Of a DNA stretch of 64,000 nucleotides, positions 1-14,763 are shown piece by piece. The notes below the pieces were generated by a model. It was not told the DNA's origin. It did no database searches and saw only the letters and a list, made by a program, of their open reading frames with translations. A program made the translations under genes and the position numbers. Positions within the stretch are counted from its first letter, which is position 1. Every line of letters begins with the position of its first letter. The stretch spans positions 3,388,971-3,452,970 of the forward strand of contig JANPYM010000001.1 of NCBI GenBank assembly GCA_025890175.1, read 5' to 3'. Source of the DNA: Ciborinia camelliae (lineage: Eukaryota; Ascomycota; Leotiomycetes; Helotiales; Sclerotiniaceae).

Positions 1-2075
1 TTGACTCTTTGCTCTAGCCGGAGCGGGGGCTTCTTCCATTTCCACATCTTCATCTTCATCGTCGCTTGGTTCGGGCTCGGGTGCCTTTTTTCTTCCTCTG
101 GTGGTGGTGGCTTTAGCGGGGGGTTTCTTTGGAGCTGCGGGGGCTTTCTTAGCGGGGGCACGTTTAGCGGGTGCCTTTTTAGCCGCGGGTTTGGGTTCGT
201 CTTCCGCGAATGGATTGTCGGAATCGTCATCGCTGATTATGAATCCACTTGTATTTTTCCCGTTTCCCCGGTGGGGTGGGGGAGCAGGTGGTGCATCGTC
301 ACTATCGTCATCATTGTCCTCGCCATGATCTGTCTCACAGTGCTCGACCTTCTCGCCCCATTCGCCATCAATATCTGAATCGAAATCTGCGGGTCTGGGC
401 TTGGGTTTAAGTTTCTTGACGGACTTTTTGGGTTTGATCCCCGATCGCGCGGCGAGTGCTTCTTGTTGGGCGCGGAACTTTTCCATGGCGGCGTTGAGAT
501 ATTCATCTTCGTCTCCGACATCATTGTCGGCGCCATTGGCTTGTTTGATGAGTTCTTCGACTTGGGCCTTGAGGGACTTTTGCACAAAGATTTCCATGGC
601 GTGGCGATCATCTTTATCGACGAATTGACCTACAGCGTCGCCGAAGGGAGTGGTGGGAAGGACTTGAAGGGATTGTTTCTCGAGGAACTCTTTGACTAGG
701 AGTTCGACTTTTACGTCGTCGAAACCGGCAACTTGGGCGAGGGTTCCTTCTTCCGGAAGGTCGATTTCGGTGGCGGATTTACGGGTTGTGGTGGCTTTTT
801 TGCGGTGGTATTGAATTACATCTTTTATGTTTGCGACACGGTTGATAAAACGGCTGGAGAAACGCTGGGGGTTTTCGCAGTCGAATTTTCCACCTTCTGG
901 GGGGGTGAATTCGACCTTTAGGCGAACGAGGGGAAGGGGGATCTCATCGAGTTCTTCTTCTGGTTCGTCCTGGAGGGAGATCCATTCGGCGCGTGCTTGG
1001 TCTATGAGTTCATCTACAATGGTGATGAGTTCTTTGGTGAGTTTTGTTCGGTTGTCCTTTACTTTGGCGAGATGTTTGGTGCGCTTATCGGTGGCGAGGA
1101 CGATTTCTTTGGTTATGAATGGTCGTACGGACTTGAGACGAATCTTTTCGACTTTGAATTCTCGACCAGTGATCCTGACGATGGCGACATGTTTTGGAAC
1201 AGCTTCGCCAGGGACGAGGGATGTGGCTACTGAAGACCCAGGTTGCATGACGTGGAAGTGGGTTTCGGGGTTGTAAGTTGGATCAATACGACATTCGTGC
1301 TCATGGCCCCAGACAACTAAGTCGAGAAAATCAGGAAGAAAATTCTCTGGTAGATATGAAGTTTCAGTGTGGGCGTGATGATTTTGATGAACTGCCATGA
1401 TGTTGAACCAATCCTTTTGTTGTACTCCGGGCTTGAAGAACTTGACATGGCCATCTCTGAATGTACGATGAAGACGCTCGTCTCTCACATTACTCATTCC
1501 ATATAGAGCCAATTTCGTTTGACCCTTTTGCAAAAGGACTGGCTTGATTTGAATACGATCAGCCTCTGGTGTTCGGCCAAAATAATTGACCAAACCGGAA
1601 GCTTGTAGTAAATCTAAAGCACAGTAATTTCCATCTCCAGCCGGATCATCATGATTGCCGTGAATAGAGAAAACTGGTATAGCAACATTGATATCCGGAT
1701 CCTCATAATTGACATGGTTGAATGAGCCATCAAAAATGTCATTTGCATCGCTCAGTAATTCCAACTCGCAAGGTTTCTCTCCGAGGCAGTTCATTCGCAG
1801 TGATCGCATAACCTGGTACATGGCTTTTCGGGAAGGTTGACTGTAGTGGAAGAGATCACCGGCGAGTAGAACCATATCTACATCTTGGTCTTTTGCCAGA
1901 CGCATAACTTCGTCGAAACTTCTCCAACTGTCGTCCTTGCGCACAGCATCATTCTCTGCATATCCCACATGGCTGTCCGTGGCAATCAATATACGGATCG
2001 TATCTGCTGCTACAAGGAAATCAGTAAAACATTTTTACATCCCAGGGAATGGAATCTACCTGTGAAAGTCGGCAT
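1..2075 (-). CDS. MRE11: MRE11 double-strand-break repair nuclease, C-terminus cut by window edge
   Basis: Nuclease subunit of the MRE11-RAD50-NBS1/Xrs2 complex, which processes DNA ends in the nucleus. Exons read as complement(<1..2009, 2060..2075). The first exon is only 16 nt (MPTFT), followed by a 50-nt GT-AG intron, and translation continues as ADTIRILIATDSHVGY. An alternative acceptor 3 nt further in would drop one Ala. Visible phosphoesterase motifs: DSH at about residues 17-19, LLAGDLFHYS at 53-62, GNHDDPAGDGNY, VHQNHHAH and VWGHEHECRI, in the order expected for Mre11. The C-terminal part has a coiled, basic region, then an acidic stretch and Ala/Lys/Pro-rich repeats, typical of fungal MRE11 tails. 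About 675 residues lie in the window with one open frame and no internal stop; family members are usually somewhat longer, so only a short tail is missing. Divergent from RSM19. The family call is secure; the exact acceptor is less so. Confidence 0.95.
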
Positions 2076-2385
2076 CTTGGCTGTTGGCCGTTCTGCCGTG
2101 AGCTCTCCAGAAAGGTTGAGGTTATCCCTACTTATCGTAGATGCATCAACCAGTGGAGGGAAGATTAATGATACCGAAAACACGAGAAAATCGATTATCT
2201 GATGTACTTTTCTTTCAAATTCGCGGTTGCGATCAAAATCAAAAGTTCTTGGTTGCCTGCAGCATCTGGGAGACGCGATCTGGATTAGCGTGTTTATCCC
2301 TGCAGAATGCGAGCACTTAGAAATTTATCAGAGAACAAAGGTTTGCCGTAACGACGAGACAATTTGATGTCAATTCAACAGCACA
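2076..2385. promoter_or_regulatory. Shared divergent promoter of MRE11 and RSM19
   Basis: About 310 bp between the two start codons, transcribed outward in both directions. I see no clear TATA box or other gene here; the assignment as a bidirectional promoter is from position only. Confidence 0.4.
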
Positions 2386-2836
2386 ATGTTTCCCAGCAGA
2401 GTACTTCTTTCACGGTCGGTCTGGAAAGGTATGTTTCATTATACCCCTCTCCCTCCCCCGCCGAAACTGGTCATTCAGTATTAACATAATCTTCAGGCCC
2501 CAATATCGTCCCGTAAGATATCCCCAGCAGATTCTCCAACTTGCTCTAATTACCCCTCACCAGTCTCCCAATTGTCCGAGCAGTACCAGGTGTACGAACG
2601 CAGCCGATTAGAACGCAAGCAAGATCTGCGACTATTTTGCCTAATTTTGTGGGCTTGACGTTTGAGATTCATAATGGGAAGGTTTATAATGAGGTGACGA
2701 TTACGGAGGATATGGTGGGACATAAGTTGGGAGAATTCTCGGCGTAGGTGGTAAAATCGGGATGAGGGGAATGGGGGCTAATGTGCTGCGCAGGACCAGA
2801 AAAAGATTTACATATAAGCAGAGTAAGAATAAGTAG
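2386..2836 (+). CDS. RSM19: Mitochondrial small-subunit ribosomal protein uS19m (RSM19), four exons
   Basis: Exons join(2386..2428, 2497..2512, 2564..2743, 2794..2836), 93 aa; every exon is too short to stand out as an ORF. The splice is supported by phase continuity and by the uS19 signature it creates: SVWKGPNIVPLPIV near the N-terminus, then [18 protein letters not shown] and [18 protein letters not shown]. Exon 2 is just 16 nt. Stopping at the in-frame TAG at 2745 would cut the protein after GEFSA; using the 50-nt third intron restores [13 protein letters not shown], the usual end of S19, and the family's usual length of about 92 residues. uS19 sits in the head of the small ribosomal subunit and acts here in the mitochondrial ribosome. 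The start at 2386 is the first ATG in frame. Short introns (50-68 nt) all have GT-AG borders. Confidence 0.93.
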
Positions 2837-3401
2837 ATGGGGGAAGTGTTTGGTGTGGCATGGCATGGCATGGCATGGCGTTTTAGGTTCGGGGTAGAGT
2901 CTTTGACCTTGGGGGGAGGGGAGATGTACATTATGTTGTATATTGGGTATCATATCAACTGCAGTTGATGAGGATCGAGGACGTCGAAAATTGGCCATGA
3001 CAACCTTCTTTGCCGGATGCCCTTGTCAAAGGCTATCAAACCCTTCCTGAATAGGAACCGTCACTGATTCATAGCAAACGCCACGAGCAGGGCTCTAGGT
3101 GATATTGGTATAATGATTTTCAAAATCTTCAAAAGGTCGATGAAATCGGCAACAACTACAAGACATGCTCCCAACTCTCACACACCCCTATAGAATGAGT
3201 TACAGAATATATCAAATAAGATATATTTATGGCTAGGGAATCTCAGTACCTGTAATATAGAATCGTTATACAATTTCATGATGTATAGTTCTCCGTAGAA
3301 CCTTAGACCTCCAAAACTCCTGATAAGTTGTCTGTAACGCCATTAAGCCCCCCCGCCCCCACCTTGACCAGATTGTTTATGCCTTATGATGTCGTAAATT
3401 T
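2837..3401. other. Convergent intergenic region RSM19/TAF10
   Basis: Lies between the 3' ends of two convergent genes and should hold both 3' UTRs. It contains a TGGCA microsatellite (2855-2880) and no supportable ORF. Confidence 0.5.
2855..2880. repeat. TGGCA microsatellite
   Basis: About five tandem copies of the pentamer TGGCA in the presumed 3' UTR of RSM19. Confidence 0.8.
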
Positions 3402-4038
3402 TTAGCGATAGAACTCCCCGCGCTTTACGTTAACGCCATACTCCCCCACAGCCATACCCAAGTCCTCCATGGTGAGGATCGTTCGGTTTTGACTACCTCC
3501 TTGTCCGCCGCCACCATACCCAGGCCTTTGAATACCGAGAGGTCCTCCACGTCCCTGTTGGTCCTTGCCTCCTGTCGCGCCAGCAGGTTGCTGACCTGGA
3601 ATTGGGAAACCAGCTGCGGCACCCAAGTTTCCCATAGGATTATTGGCACTCGAAGAGTTCGATGAGCGAATACGGGAATATTGATAAGCATCAGCCGCGA
3701 TATCAGCGATGAACTTTTGGGTCGCAAGAGCAAGTAGACGGGCTAAACGCGCATCTGTCTGTGGTGGGGGTGGAAGACCAGCTTTTGTGAGATAATAGTT
3801 TGTCACTGCATCAGGAATCTACGAACAAGGGTTAGATTATGAAAATGAGGTACAATGCAACACAAGCAAGTCTTACAATTGGAGCATAATCATCCATCTT
3901 CCCAAGGAACTCTTTGAGTGAGATATCTTTTTTGGTGGGAAGTTTGGGTTCGGCTGCTGGCGCATCAGTCTCAACTGCATCTTCTTCCTGTTTAATAGGA
4001 ACAAGGTCCATAGCGGGATCTGGGGATGGAGCAGCCAT
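3402..4038 (-). CDS. TAF10: TFIID/SAGA subunit TAF10
   Basis: Exons complement(3402..3818, 3877..4038), 192 aa. Removing the 58-nt intron joins [10 protein letters not shown] to [18 protein letters not shown], the start of the TAF10 histone-fold domain. The domain continues through [20 protein letters not shown] with the usual Gly/Asn/Gln-rich loop and ends with [24 protein letters not shown], the conserved last helix and C-terminus of fungal TAF10. TAF10 is a nuclear histone-fold protein shared by TFIID and SAGA. The N-terminal 40 residues are acidic and disordered. Divergent from PRP43 (282 bp between starts). Confidence 0.96.
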
Positions 4039-4320
4039 TATTATATTTTGAATATAAAGATTGATTATCTGTAATGGGCATGAAGTTGCGACCTGCGAGG
4101 TTCGTGATATCTTAAGTATGATGATCGGGTCGGTCGCTTACGTAATACCATCAAGGCAAAGGCGGTGACCTCAATCAGTCTAGCGCAATCTACGGTCTTA
4201 TAGTACTATATCGATAACTTTTTCTACATGCAATATTTTTGCGTGAAGTCTCATCAGCCTTGTGCGCAAATCTCCGAAAAGTAAACATAACAACAAACAA
4301 TCCTTGATCAGCTTTCACCA
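4039..4320. promoter_or_regulatory. Divergent promoter TAF10/PRP43
   Basis: 282 bp between the two start codons. No recognisable binding site could be assigned; the promoter role is from position. Confidence 0.4.
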
Positions 4321-6763
<2,443 letters not shown>

Positions 6764-9700
6764 ATGTTGGGTCCTTTGATCCACATCACTACATACGAGA
6801 CACGTTCCTTGGCGTATTTTTTGCGTCCTGGAGGTCAATGGTGATGATGATTTATTCACACGGAAACGCGTGCATTTAAAATGCATAATCGGAGAGTTGG
6901 GGGGATATGTACAATTTTCGAGATGACAAAATATTACGAGGGGGTGGTGAATCTCTTGGAGCAAAGAAAAAAAAAGCTCTTTACGAGAATATTTACAATC
7001 CGGAAGGAACGTCACTTTATTGAAAACAATTAGAATGGTGAGAGGCGGGTGATTTGGAAGCAAGCTGGGGGGAATGGGATACTCGCTTATACCTAGATAT
7101 GCATCTGCGATAGATAGATCGGGAAGGAAAGAGAGAAGAATAATCGAGATTTTTACTGCACTGTACTCTATCATACTTTGGAATTACATTTGAGATAGCA
7201 TTTTTTGATGGTGCTCCAGTTCGGCGTGGTAATGTGTTTAGTTGATCTATCTAGTATTCCCTCGTGCTCATACCCATACCGATACTCAGACTTCCACACT
7301 TTGTTCGTCCTAACACAATAACTATTGCTACAATCTAGCAGTCTTTCTCTCCACCAAACAGTAACGTGCCGGAAACTTCGAGTTCGTTGAGAGTAATGTA
7401 GAGCAAGCAAGCAATATCCATTAGCTGTTTTACTAGCCTGCAGCTATTAAAATGAAATGAAGTGGGAATGGGAAGATAGAATTTGATTGGAAAGAATGAA
7501 AGATGGAAGATATGAGATATGAGATATAAGACATCAGATAATGGAAAGACTGGGTATGCATTCGAAACTTACAAGTTACTTACCTAGGTACTCACCATTC
7601 ATTCCTCGTCATATGTAGTGTAATGCTGTCTCATTTGGATTATTTGGATCCTCGCATACCATACCATACCAAAACAACAAAGAGAGGTAGTAGTGTAGTG
7701 TAGTGTAGTGAGGACCTACGGTAGGTAAGACTTAGGTACATAGAGCAATGTAATCTTAATATGGCTGTTGTAAGTAGGCACCTAGAAAGTTGTCACAATT
7801 AAGTTGATAACTTCGTTATCGTGTGGCGCCACTAGCGAGTTGTGGGGATGTCGATGTTGATGTTGAAGTGGATGGGATGGGATGGGATGAGATGGGATTG
7901 AAGGGAAACTAGGTATCTTCATCTTCATCTCCATTTTGTCTTATTTCATACCTAGATATGCAAAGAATTCTTATGAACCGTGATGTACTAATCAATAACC
8001 CAAAATATGGCTATCGTGTGAAGGAACCAAGGAACGAAAGGAACATTCAAACCCGATAGAAATAAACCATCCCCGTCGGGATTCGGAATAAACCCGTGCT
8101 ATTATGATATATTGTGCTACATATCTAGTAGTGAGATCGATCGTTACATATCATATCGGCACGACGAGGTGGTGGGTTGACTAGATATGAAATACGAATA
8201 CCTACACGAGATGCCAAGAATATATCTTTACCAAGATACTTACTTACTTGCAAGGTATAGGAAAGTCATACGGGAAAGACATTCCTAAACCAAGGACTGC
8301 ACTGACATAGCTTTCTGAAGATTCGAGAGATATTTTCGGTTGATGGGATAACTAAGGTCTTCTGTCAATATATTGATAGGAAGGGATTGTGATACTGTAT
8401 GTAGCCAAAAGTTTAAGATATGTACGAGATGAAGAAGACGGGTGAAGAAGAAGTTTTAGATCGGGAGGTAGGTTGTTTTGTGGAAATATGGGGGAGAGGA
8501 GAGGAGAGGGTAATGAGGTGTTAGGTGATGAGTTTGCATGGAGAGAGTAGTTGTGATAACCGCAGTATTCTGGATACCCATTAGAACGACGGAATTGAGG
8601 TAGCCGAAAGTAAGATTGGGTTAGGAAGAGAAAGTATCTGATCCAAGCAAGATGGTGGAAGGGAGATATTTGAGGGGAGCAGACGTTGAGATGTTGAGAG
8701 CTAGCTTTGCGGGTATCTGCAAGAAGCGATATTGCATGCAGGGTAGTTCAGGGGGACATCAGATTGGGCGAATAGGACGGCATTGGTATGCTTCATGATG
8801 TCGCCCGAAAAATCCTAATAACCTGGAGATCGGAGATATCATTCATATTCATGGCCCGGCTAAAAGATTCTGCTTGTTCAAACTACCATCTTAGAAGCTG
8901 CTGGAACATCTGGTTATATCAGCTATTGTGAGTAATTAAGAGAAGATCGGCTAATGAAAAATAAGAACCGAGTGCGAGGGATTTAGGAAGAATTGACAGG
9001 GTAGAAAAATGAATAACGCCGAAACAGTTAAAACCGATCAAGGAAAATAAGGACCGTGACTATATTAACAAATTAGTGGAAGTCTTAGAATGAAGAGTGC
9101 ATATGAGAGAATGTGTGCAGATTAGAGTGCGAAGAGCAAAAAATTGAGAAGATGATGCCAGGACAGTAATATTGGGGAGGCGTTCTAGGAAGGCAGTTTG
9201 ATGAATTTGGCATCAGATGAGCAGAGAAACCGTGCTGCGGAATTGATGTGAGAGCAGATGCGTAAGTGAACCAACGCTAGAATTGGTATATAGATGTAGA
9301 ACTTTGCGTGCAGAGATTGGCAACAACACTTGGCTGGAGAATTTTCAAATGAGGTCGAACCCTTTAGAGGATTGATTGGTACAGTTGTCTCGATCGGGAA
9401 ATCTTCTTGAAAACTTCCTACATATAGCGGGGTGGGATTTGGTGTGGCGTGATGCATTGTGCACATCGTGGGCATAAGGCGTAGAGAGTTTATTCGACCC
9501 CAAGTTGCAAGAATCTGCAAAGGTAATTTAAATTGTAAGCCGGATTGACACCCGATGTCTCCGCACGAATGACATACTCTTTATATGAGCTATATACGAT
9601 AGCAATATTCTATATTTTGAGTCAGTAAAAAATGTGTTTCCGTTTTTGGGATCCCAGACAGCCAATTTGACAAGGTCTCAACTGAACACATAAAGTGTTT

Positions 9701-12700
9701 GTTGGATGCATATATGTATCAAAACAAAATATATATCGTTTTAATGTTGGGTCGCCAATCAATCATTTTGAATATGCAATGGACGACTGTAACCATGGTA
9801 CCGTATTGAATGGGGAGGTGGCGCAGTCATACCGAAGTACCTGGGTAGTGCGTTGATGTGGCTCAAGTGTCGTGATAGGTATATCCATTTCAAGTGTTTC
9901 AACAAACAATCCATACTGGAATAATGTAGTAGTAGATGATGATCATCTCGGAGATAAGATGAAGTCTTGAATGTTATTGGACAATGAAGCACTTGCATCT
10001 TATGTGCTTTATCAATTAGACCAGATGGCCAGCCTGGATTTTAGGATCACATTATGCGTGGGAACAACATACGGGGTAGGGCAATACCAAACGTCGTATT
10101 CATGCAGGGTAGAAGACCCCGTTTTGGTGTTCCAGGGGCCACATGATAGTGCGTGACAATGCCAGTAGGTGGCCTTGATATCAGGGAAGCTGAGGCGAAG
10201 TATCCGGTATCAAGTAAATACAAAAGTTTTCGGGCACTAGAGAATTTGATATTGAAGCGCCAGGCTTGGATCTGCGATGAATAAATTCGGGCCCGAGACG
10301 ATACATCGTGGGGGTGCGATTACGAGGCGTTGGAGGTGGAGCCGAGGTTTTCTTTCAAAAAGGCCAAGAACGGGCAGAAATGAATGTCCGCCGGAAGTGA
10401 AGAGGTTCTTCCCCAGCAATTAGGCAGCCTCCGGTGGTGAGAGATTTGCTTTATCATTTTGGCAACAATCCAAAGGAATATCCCACTAAGAAACAAGCCC
10501 ATTGTTGAAGATATGCATCTTCAACCAATTGGGACCTACTCCGTGGAAATGTGCAGAAGAATGATCAACAGCGCCCCGTGCCGTTCATTTGCATCATTAT
10601 AAGCATGCAGGCGGCCTTAAAATAGTACTTCGGGTGATCCATTGTCTCGGGAAACATAAATTCGGGGTTTTGAGCTGAAAAGGTGTATACAGTCGATATC
10701 TCTCTCGTTTGGGATTGAATACAAATAAAACTAACCACTATAGTTAAAAACAGGACTAGCTTGGCAAAAGATGTCAGAGAAACATAATGCAAAGATTCTT
10801 TAACTTTCAAATTAGATTGGGCCCCCGAGCCTTGTTAACAAGGTATATATTCGAACACATGTGTCCCTGCATTTTACATTTAGGCTAATAGGGACGGCTC
10901 TGGGGAAGTTTTCCGGTTTGGATTGAAGTGGCGTCGATCTTGCCCAAGGGCACTTATATTAGACAGGCATTTGAACCAAAAAGATATAATGGAACGACTT
11001 TTTCAGAGACTAATTGAAATTCGTGGTTCATAGTTTGTGAAAACGAGCTTGTTAATTGGTAGTTATAACTACAGCATAATTGAGGGGAAATAATTATGAG
11101 ACATATTGGAAGATATGGTACTATCAAAAGGCAGAGCCGTGAACAAGGTCTATATCTTCTACTACAGCTTTCAGGGGGGCTTTTTAAACACCCGACGTAT
11201 TTTTGCCTCAGCGAAGTGAAGTGTCTTGAATGGTTCTCAATAAAGACCATCTGGGTACTGGCAGTGCGAAATGAGAATCTGCACTTACACATGCCATTTT
11301 GCGAAATGGTACCTAAGCTTTGTAGGAATAAATTATCCTGAAAGATACAAGAAGAAATGTGGACGATTTGTGCAACTATTACTCGAAAACCTCGTGATAT
11401 AATTGCAGGTATTTGATTAGACTGCAGAGAAATGCCAATATGGTTGAGGTCAGGATGAGAATCCAAGAGCTGTCGGTCAATAGAGCACTATCCAGACCAG
11501 GAAATCCATCTCGACAGTCTAGCTTCATGTCATTATGCGCCATAGATATTGCTGGTATCACTGTAGCTGTTATAAACCAAGTTCTCTCGAGCTTCTTTGG
11601 GTAACGTTCTATTTACAACAAAGCTTCTCTACTCAGGGTTGCTTGCGTATTAAATCTTTTTAGAAGGTTGTCAAATAACGATAAGCACTGCGGAAACACG
11701 TTTTTGGAGACTATACTTGGATAGTTACATCCAGATTGGTTTGAAAAGGGCTTAAGATTTATTTGGCTTGAAAGTTGCGCAGCCCATGGTAGGAGGACCA
11801 TTAAACTGTCTGATCGTACATTTTAATAATCATACATTCGGTATGCACATCATGCAGAACCTTTTGTAAGCCATACCAAAGATGTAATGACTCACAGTAA
11901 GACTCTCGTCCCTAGTGCGTAGTAGCCAGACCGGAAAAGTGAACCGGAATCTTTTCGGATGTCATTGTTTTCAAAGTGAATACGTACCTAAGTAATTCAA
12001 CACTTCACCGATATCTCGGTAATTGGCAGTAATCTATGATATCGATCGTGGCTATAGAAGGCACGACAGCCGCCGTGTAATCTGCCTCGAGTCTCAACAA
12101 TCGAAATCCAGGTTTTGGGAAGTAACCTTAAATGAAATGGAGTTGATGAAGTAAAAGTCTCGACGCGGCAAGTGTCAGTTTATTTCCCGTGAGGAAGCCA
12201 AAACTCTATATTGAAAATTATGACTTGGCAATTTCCAAGTTGGAGAATATCATCCTTTCAATGCAAGTAGACCAATTCAGCGGATACTGTGTCCTGCATG
12301 TTATAGCATGCACATATCATCTTCGCGGTATAGGATCCACTAGAAAGTCATCACGATGGAAATCTTTGAGTGGGCGAATGTAATTTCGATACGATAGCGA
12401 TGAAATTTGTGCGTTTCCTGCTCAGGTGATGATTCGGTGAAGTAAAACGATTAAACAATAGAAATTTGCTGCTGATCCTTGTGCTGTATATAAGCAAAAG
12501 AGAATATATTCGCACTGCAGACACTCAATTTCCACGTCAGTCTATCTGCATCCAGGCCACTTTCTTCAGCAATTCCGCGGTAACGAATCAGGAGAAATGA
12601 TTTCGCTTGCATTGAAGAAGACATTGGATAATGGCATCAAAATTTCATGAAAATTGTGAATCGTGGCACAACATAATTGAAGGCTGTACCACATAAGGTT

Positions 12701-14333
12701 ACGAAACTCGGATTTATTGGCCGTTGAGGATTTAACTGCTTTACTATTCGTTGCAACCGTGAGGGTGTGAATTTAAGGAAACAAGGTCAAGGGGCAAATT
12801 TACCAGGGCACCGAAGGCTGTAGGAATACCGTGGTTGTGATGATTACCGCGAGCTGAAAACCCCGCCCCTTGATAACTTGCTTGCACAGAAGGCTTTCGA
12901 TGTTCCAAGATAGAAAACCGGCTTCTGTTAAAGAAATATTGAAGTTCAAGATATACGAGGTGAAGGTATTTTGAGCGCTGTATGTTTGCTTTTCAGCACG
13001 TGGAATTACTCGGATTCTGCAGAAATGTATGGATTGATGTTTTCTCTCCACGGGGCTGATGATCTAGAGCGGCTCATGTACAACGGCCACTAAAGCAAGT
13101 ACCATAACCATCCCTGTTACGGCACAAGGCGGGTAGGAAGCGTGGAAGCTGACCCGAGACGCCTTCATTAGCGACCGGAGCATCCTAGCACATCGCAGGC
13201 AAGTCTATGTATATTCAAGGCAGAACCCCTACTTTGCATTTCTATGCCAACGACAAGTATACTAACAATGCAGTCGACAACATCTTCCATATAAGCTGCA
13301 CATGCCGTGTTTCGTGCATAGAACATGGAGAATTGCTCTGTCGGAGGTGGACACAATCGCCGATTGATTGCGGCGCAACACTCGCAAGAAGTAGAAGAAG
13401 CCAATCTATGTAGCATCGAGATGGAAGGATTGTATGTGAATCTGAGGGTGGGCCAGTGAGACGTGCAGTTCCTTGGCTGCAGAAGCCTTGCGCATCTGCA
13501 AGTTTGACAGGTGAAATGTTACATCGTTTGCCAGTGATGATTCAACAAGTGATCGCGGAGGTACAGTATGTTCCGTATTCGAGAAAAGCTGCTTAAATAT
13601 ATCAGGAATGAATCCGTGCCCACTATTTCCAAATATGATATTCTTTACAAAAGTGGGGATCGACCTCAATCGTTCTTCTCTGTCATATGGAATCAACGTT
13701 CTGCCTTTTAACTTCAGACGATTCATGATGCTGCGATTTTAAGTTGTGTCTTCTAATGTTACGAGTGCCACTAGAATGAACCCGAAGCCACATTTTTACA
13801 TAAAATGTACTTCATTACGGTTGGCTGCAGATGCGATCGGACTCTATCTTTGCAGCTTTCCGAAGCCGTAAAGTTTGCCTAAGACTCATTTTATGGAATA
13901 GGTCGACCGCATGCATTTCGATACAAATCTGCAACGTTGGACTTCCCGTCGACTCTTTCATACAACTTTGAGTGGGGAGACACGCCATCTGGTTCCATAT
14001 CCTTCGCCTTGGAGAATCAGAGTAATTGGTGGTCTCGAAATTTCCCTAGCGCTATTTAAGGATTTAGGTTTCTCGATACAAGATATATATCTTGACTCTC
14101 CCGTCTTTTTGTCTTTTTGGAAGGCAGAATCTTCACTCCTCACATTCCTCTGGCGGGATAATCGCTAAGACTCATTCACAGGTTGAGCGTATATACCTAG
14201 CACTCAGAAAATAATTCAAGATCGCACCTGGCGCTTCACGGTGTCCATCAAATCGCTCCGCTACCAGCGGGTAGCAACAACAACTTTGGGAACAACTTTG
14301 CTGCCGGCGGGTAGCAGGATCGACGTCCAAATT
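6764..14333. other. Gene-poor, AT-rich region (about 7.5 kb)
   Basis: Starts with the PRP43 3' UTR. Short ORFs on both strands (the longest, 10954-11466 minus, is 170 codons) look like chance: odd residue composition, no domains, no splice continuity. It holds small microsatellites (7688-7711, GTAGT type; 7870-7899, GGATG type) and a TACCTAGGTA palindrome (7581-7590). A short hairpin, GCTACC-AGC-GGGTAGC, lies at 14260-14275 just upstream of the next gene. I see no rRNA, tRNA or intact transposon. Confidence 0.5.
7870..7899. repeat. GGATG-type microsatellite
   Basis: Tandem GGATG/GGGAT units (slightly imperfect) in intergenic DNA. Confidence 0.7.
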
Positions 14334-14763
14334 ATGAGTGGATCTGGAGGAGGATACTATAAGTACAGATGTAAATACTGGTTGACATATAATTGCCCTC
14401 ACTGGGTGTGGGTAAACAACGCGCCCTGCGCACATTGTTTGGTATGGCAGTCGATAACTGGGAACCTTACATGCTAATATCAACTAGGCAGAAGGTAGGG
14501 ATGATGAAACAATCATTCCCGCATCTCAATTCAAGATGTCAAGGGAGATTTTTGTACCTCAGTTTGAAGACGGCAACTTGTATTATACGTTGATGGAAAT
14601 CGTGGCGCTAAGCGATTTTGATAGCGGTTGGGTGGTGAAGGATCAACAGAGTGCCGAATTTCCAATATCGGCGGAACCAGCGGTTGCCAACCTCACGGCA
14701 ACTGATGGTAATATGGCTCAAGTTTCCAAAGAGCCAGTAGTGTCGACACAGAAGGATAGCTGA
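14334..14763 (+). CDS. Small cysteine-rich conserved fungal protein, two exons
   Basis: Exons join(14334..14441, 14488..14763), 127 aa. The 46-nt intron starts GTATGG, carries a GCTAAT branch site and ends CTAG; splicing joins CAHCL to AEGRDDETIIPASQFK in frame. The N-terminus, MSGSGGGYYKYRCKYW then YNCPHWVWVNNAPCAHCL, has paired Cys (C13, C21, C32, C35) and aromatic residues that could bind zinc. From memory it resembles a widespread family of short fungal proteins of unknown function with the same YYKYRCKY...NCPxWVWVNN...C..CL...GRDD pattern; I cannot verify this by search. The C-terminal half is acidic and disordered. No signal peptide, so probably intracellular. An in-frame ATG at 14241 would add 31 unrelated residues; the start at 14334 is preferred because the conserved-looking part begins there. 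It stands alone in a long gene-poor stretch. Confidence 0.75.

Noticed and set aside
1..1276. Several plus-strand ORFs (up to 149 codons) opposite MRE11
   Set aside because: They are antisense shadows of the Lys/Ala/Glu-rich MRE11 C-terminus.
3425..3733. 102-codon second minus-strand frame in TAF10
   Set aside because: Overlaps the TAF10 histone-fold exon in another frame and has no independent support.
10954..11466. 170-codon minus-strand ORF
   Set aside because: Rich in Ile, Cys and Ser with no domain, no neighbouring exons, and overlapped by opposite-strand ORFs; chance in AT-rich DNA is more likely.
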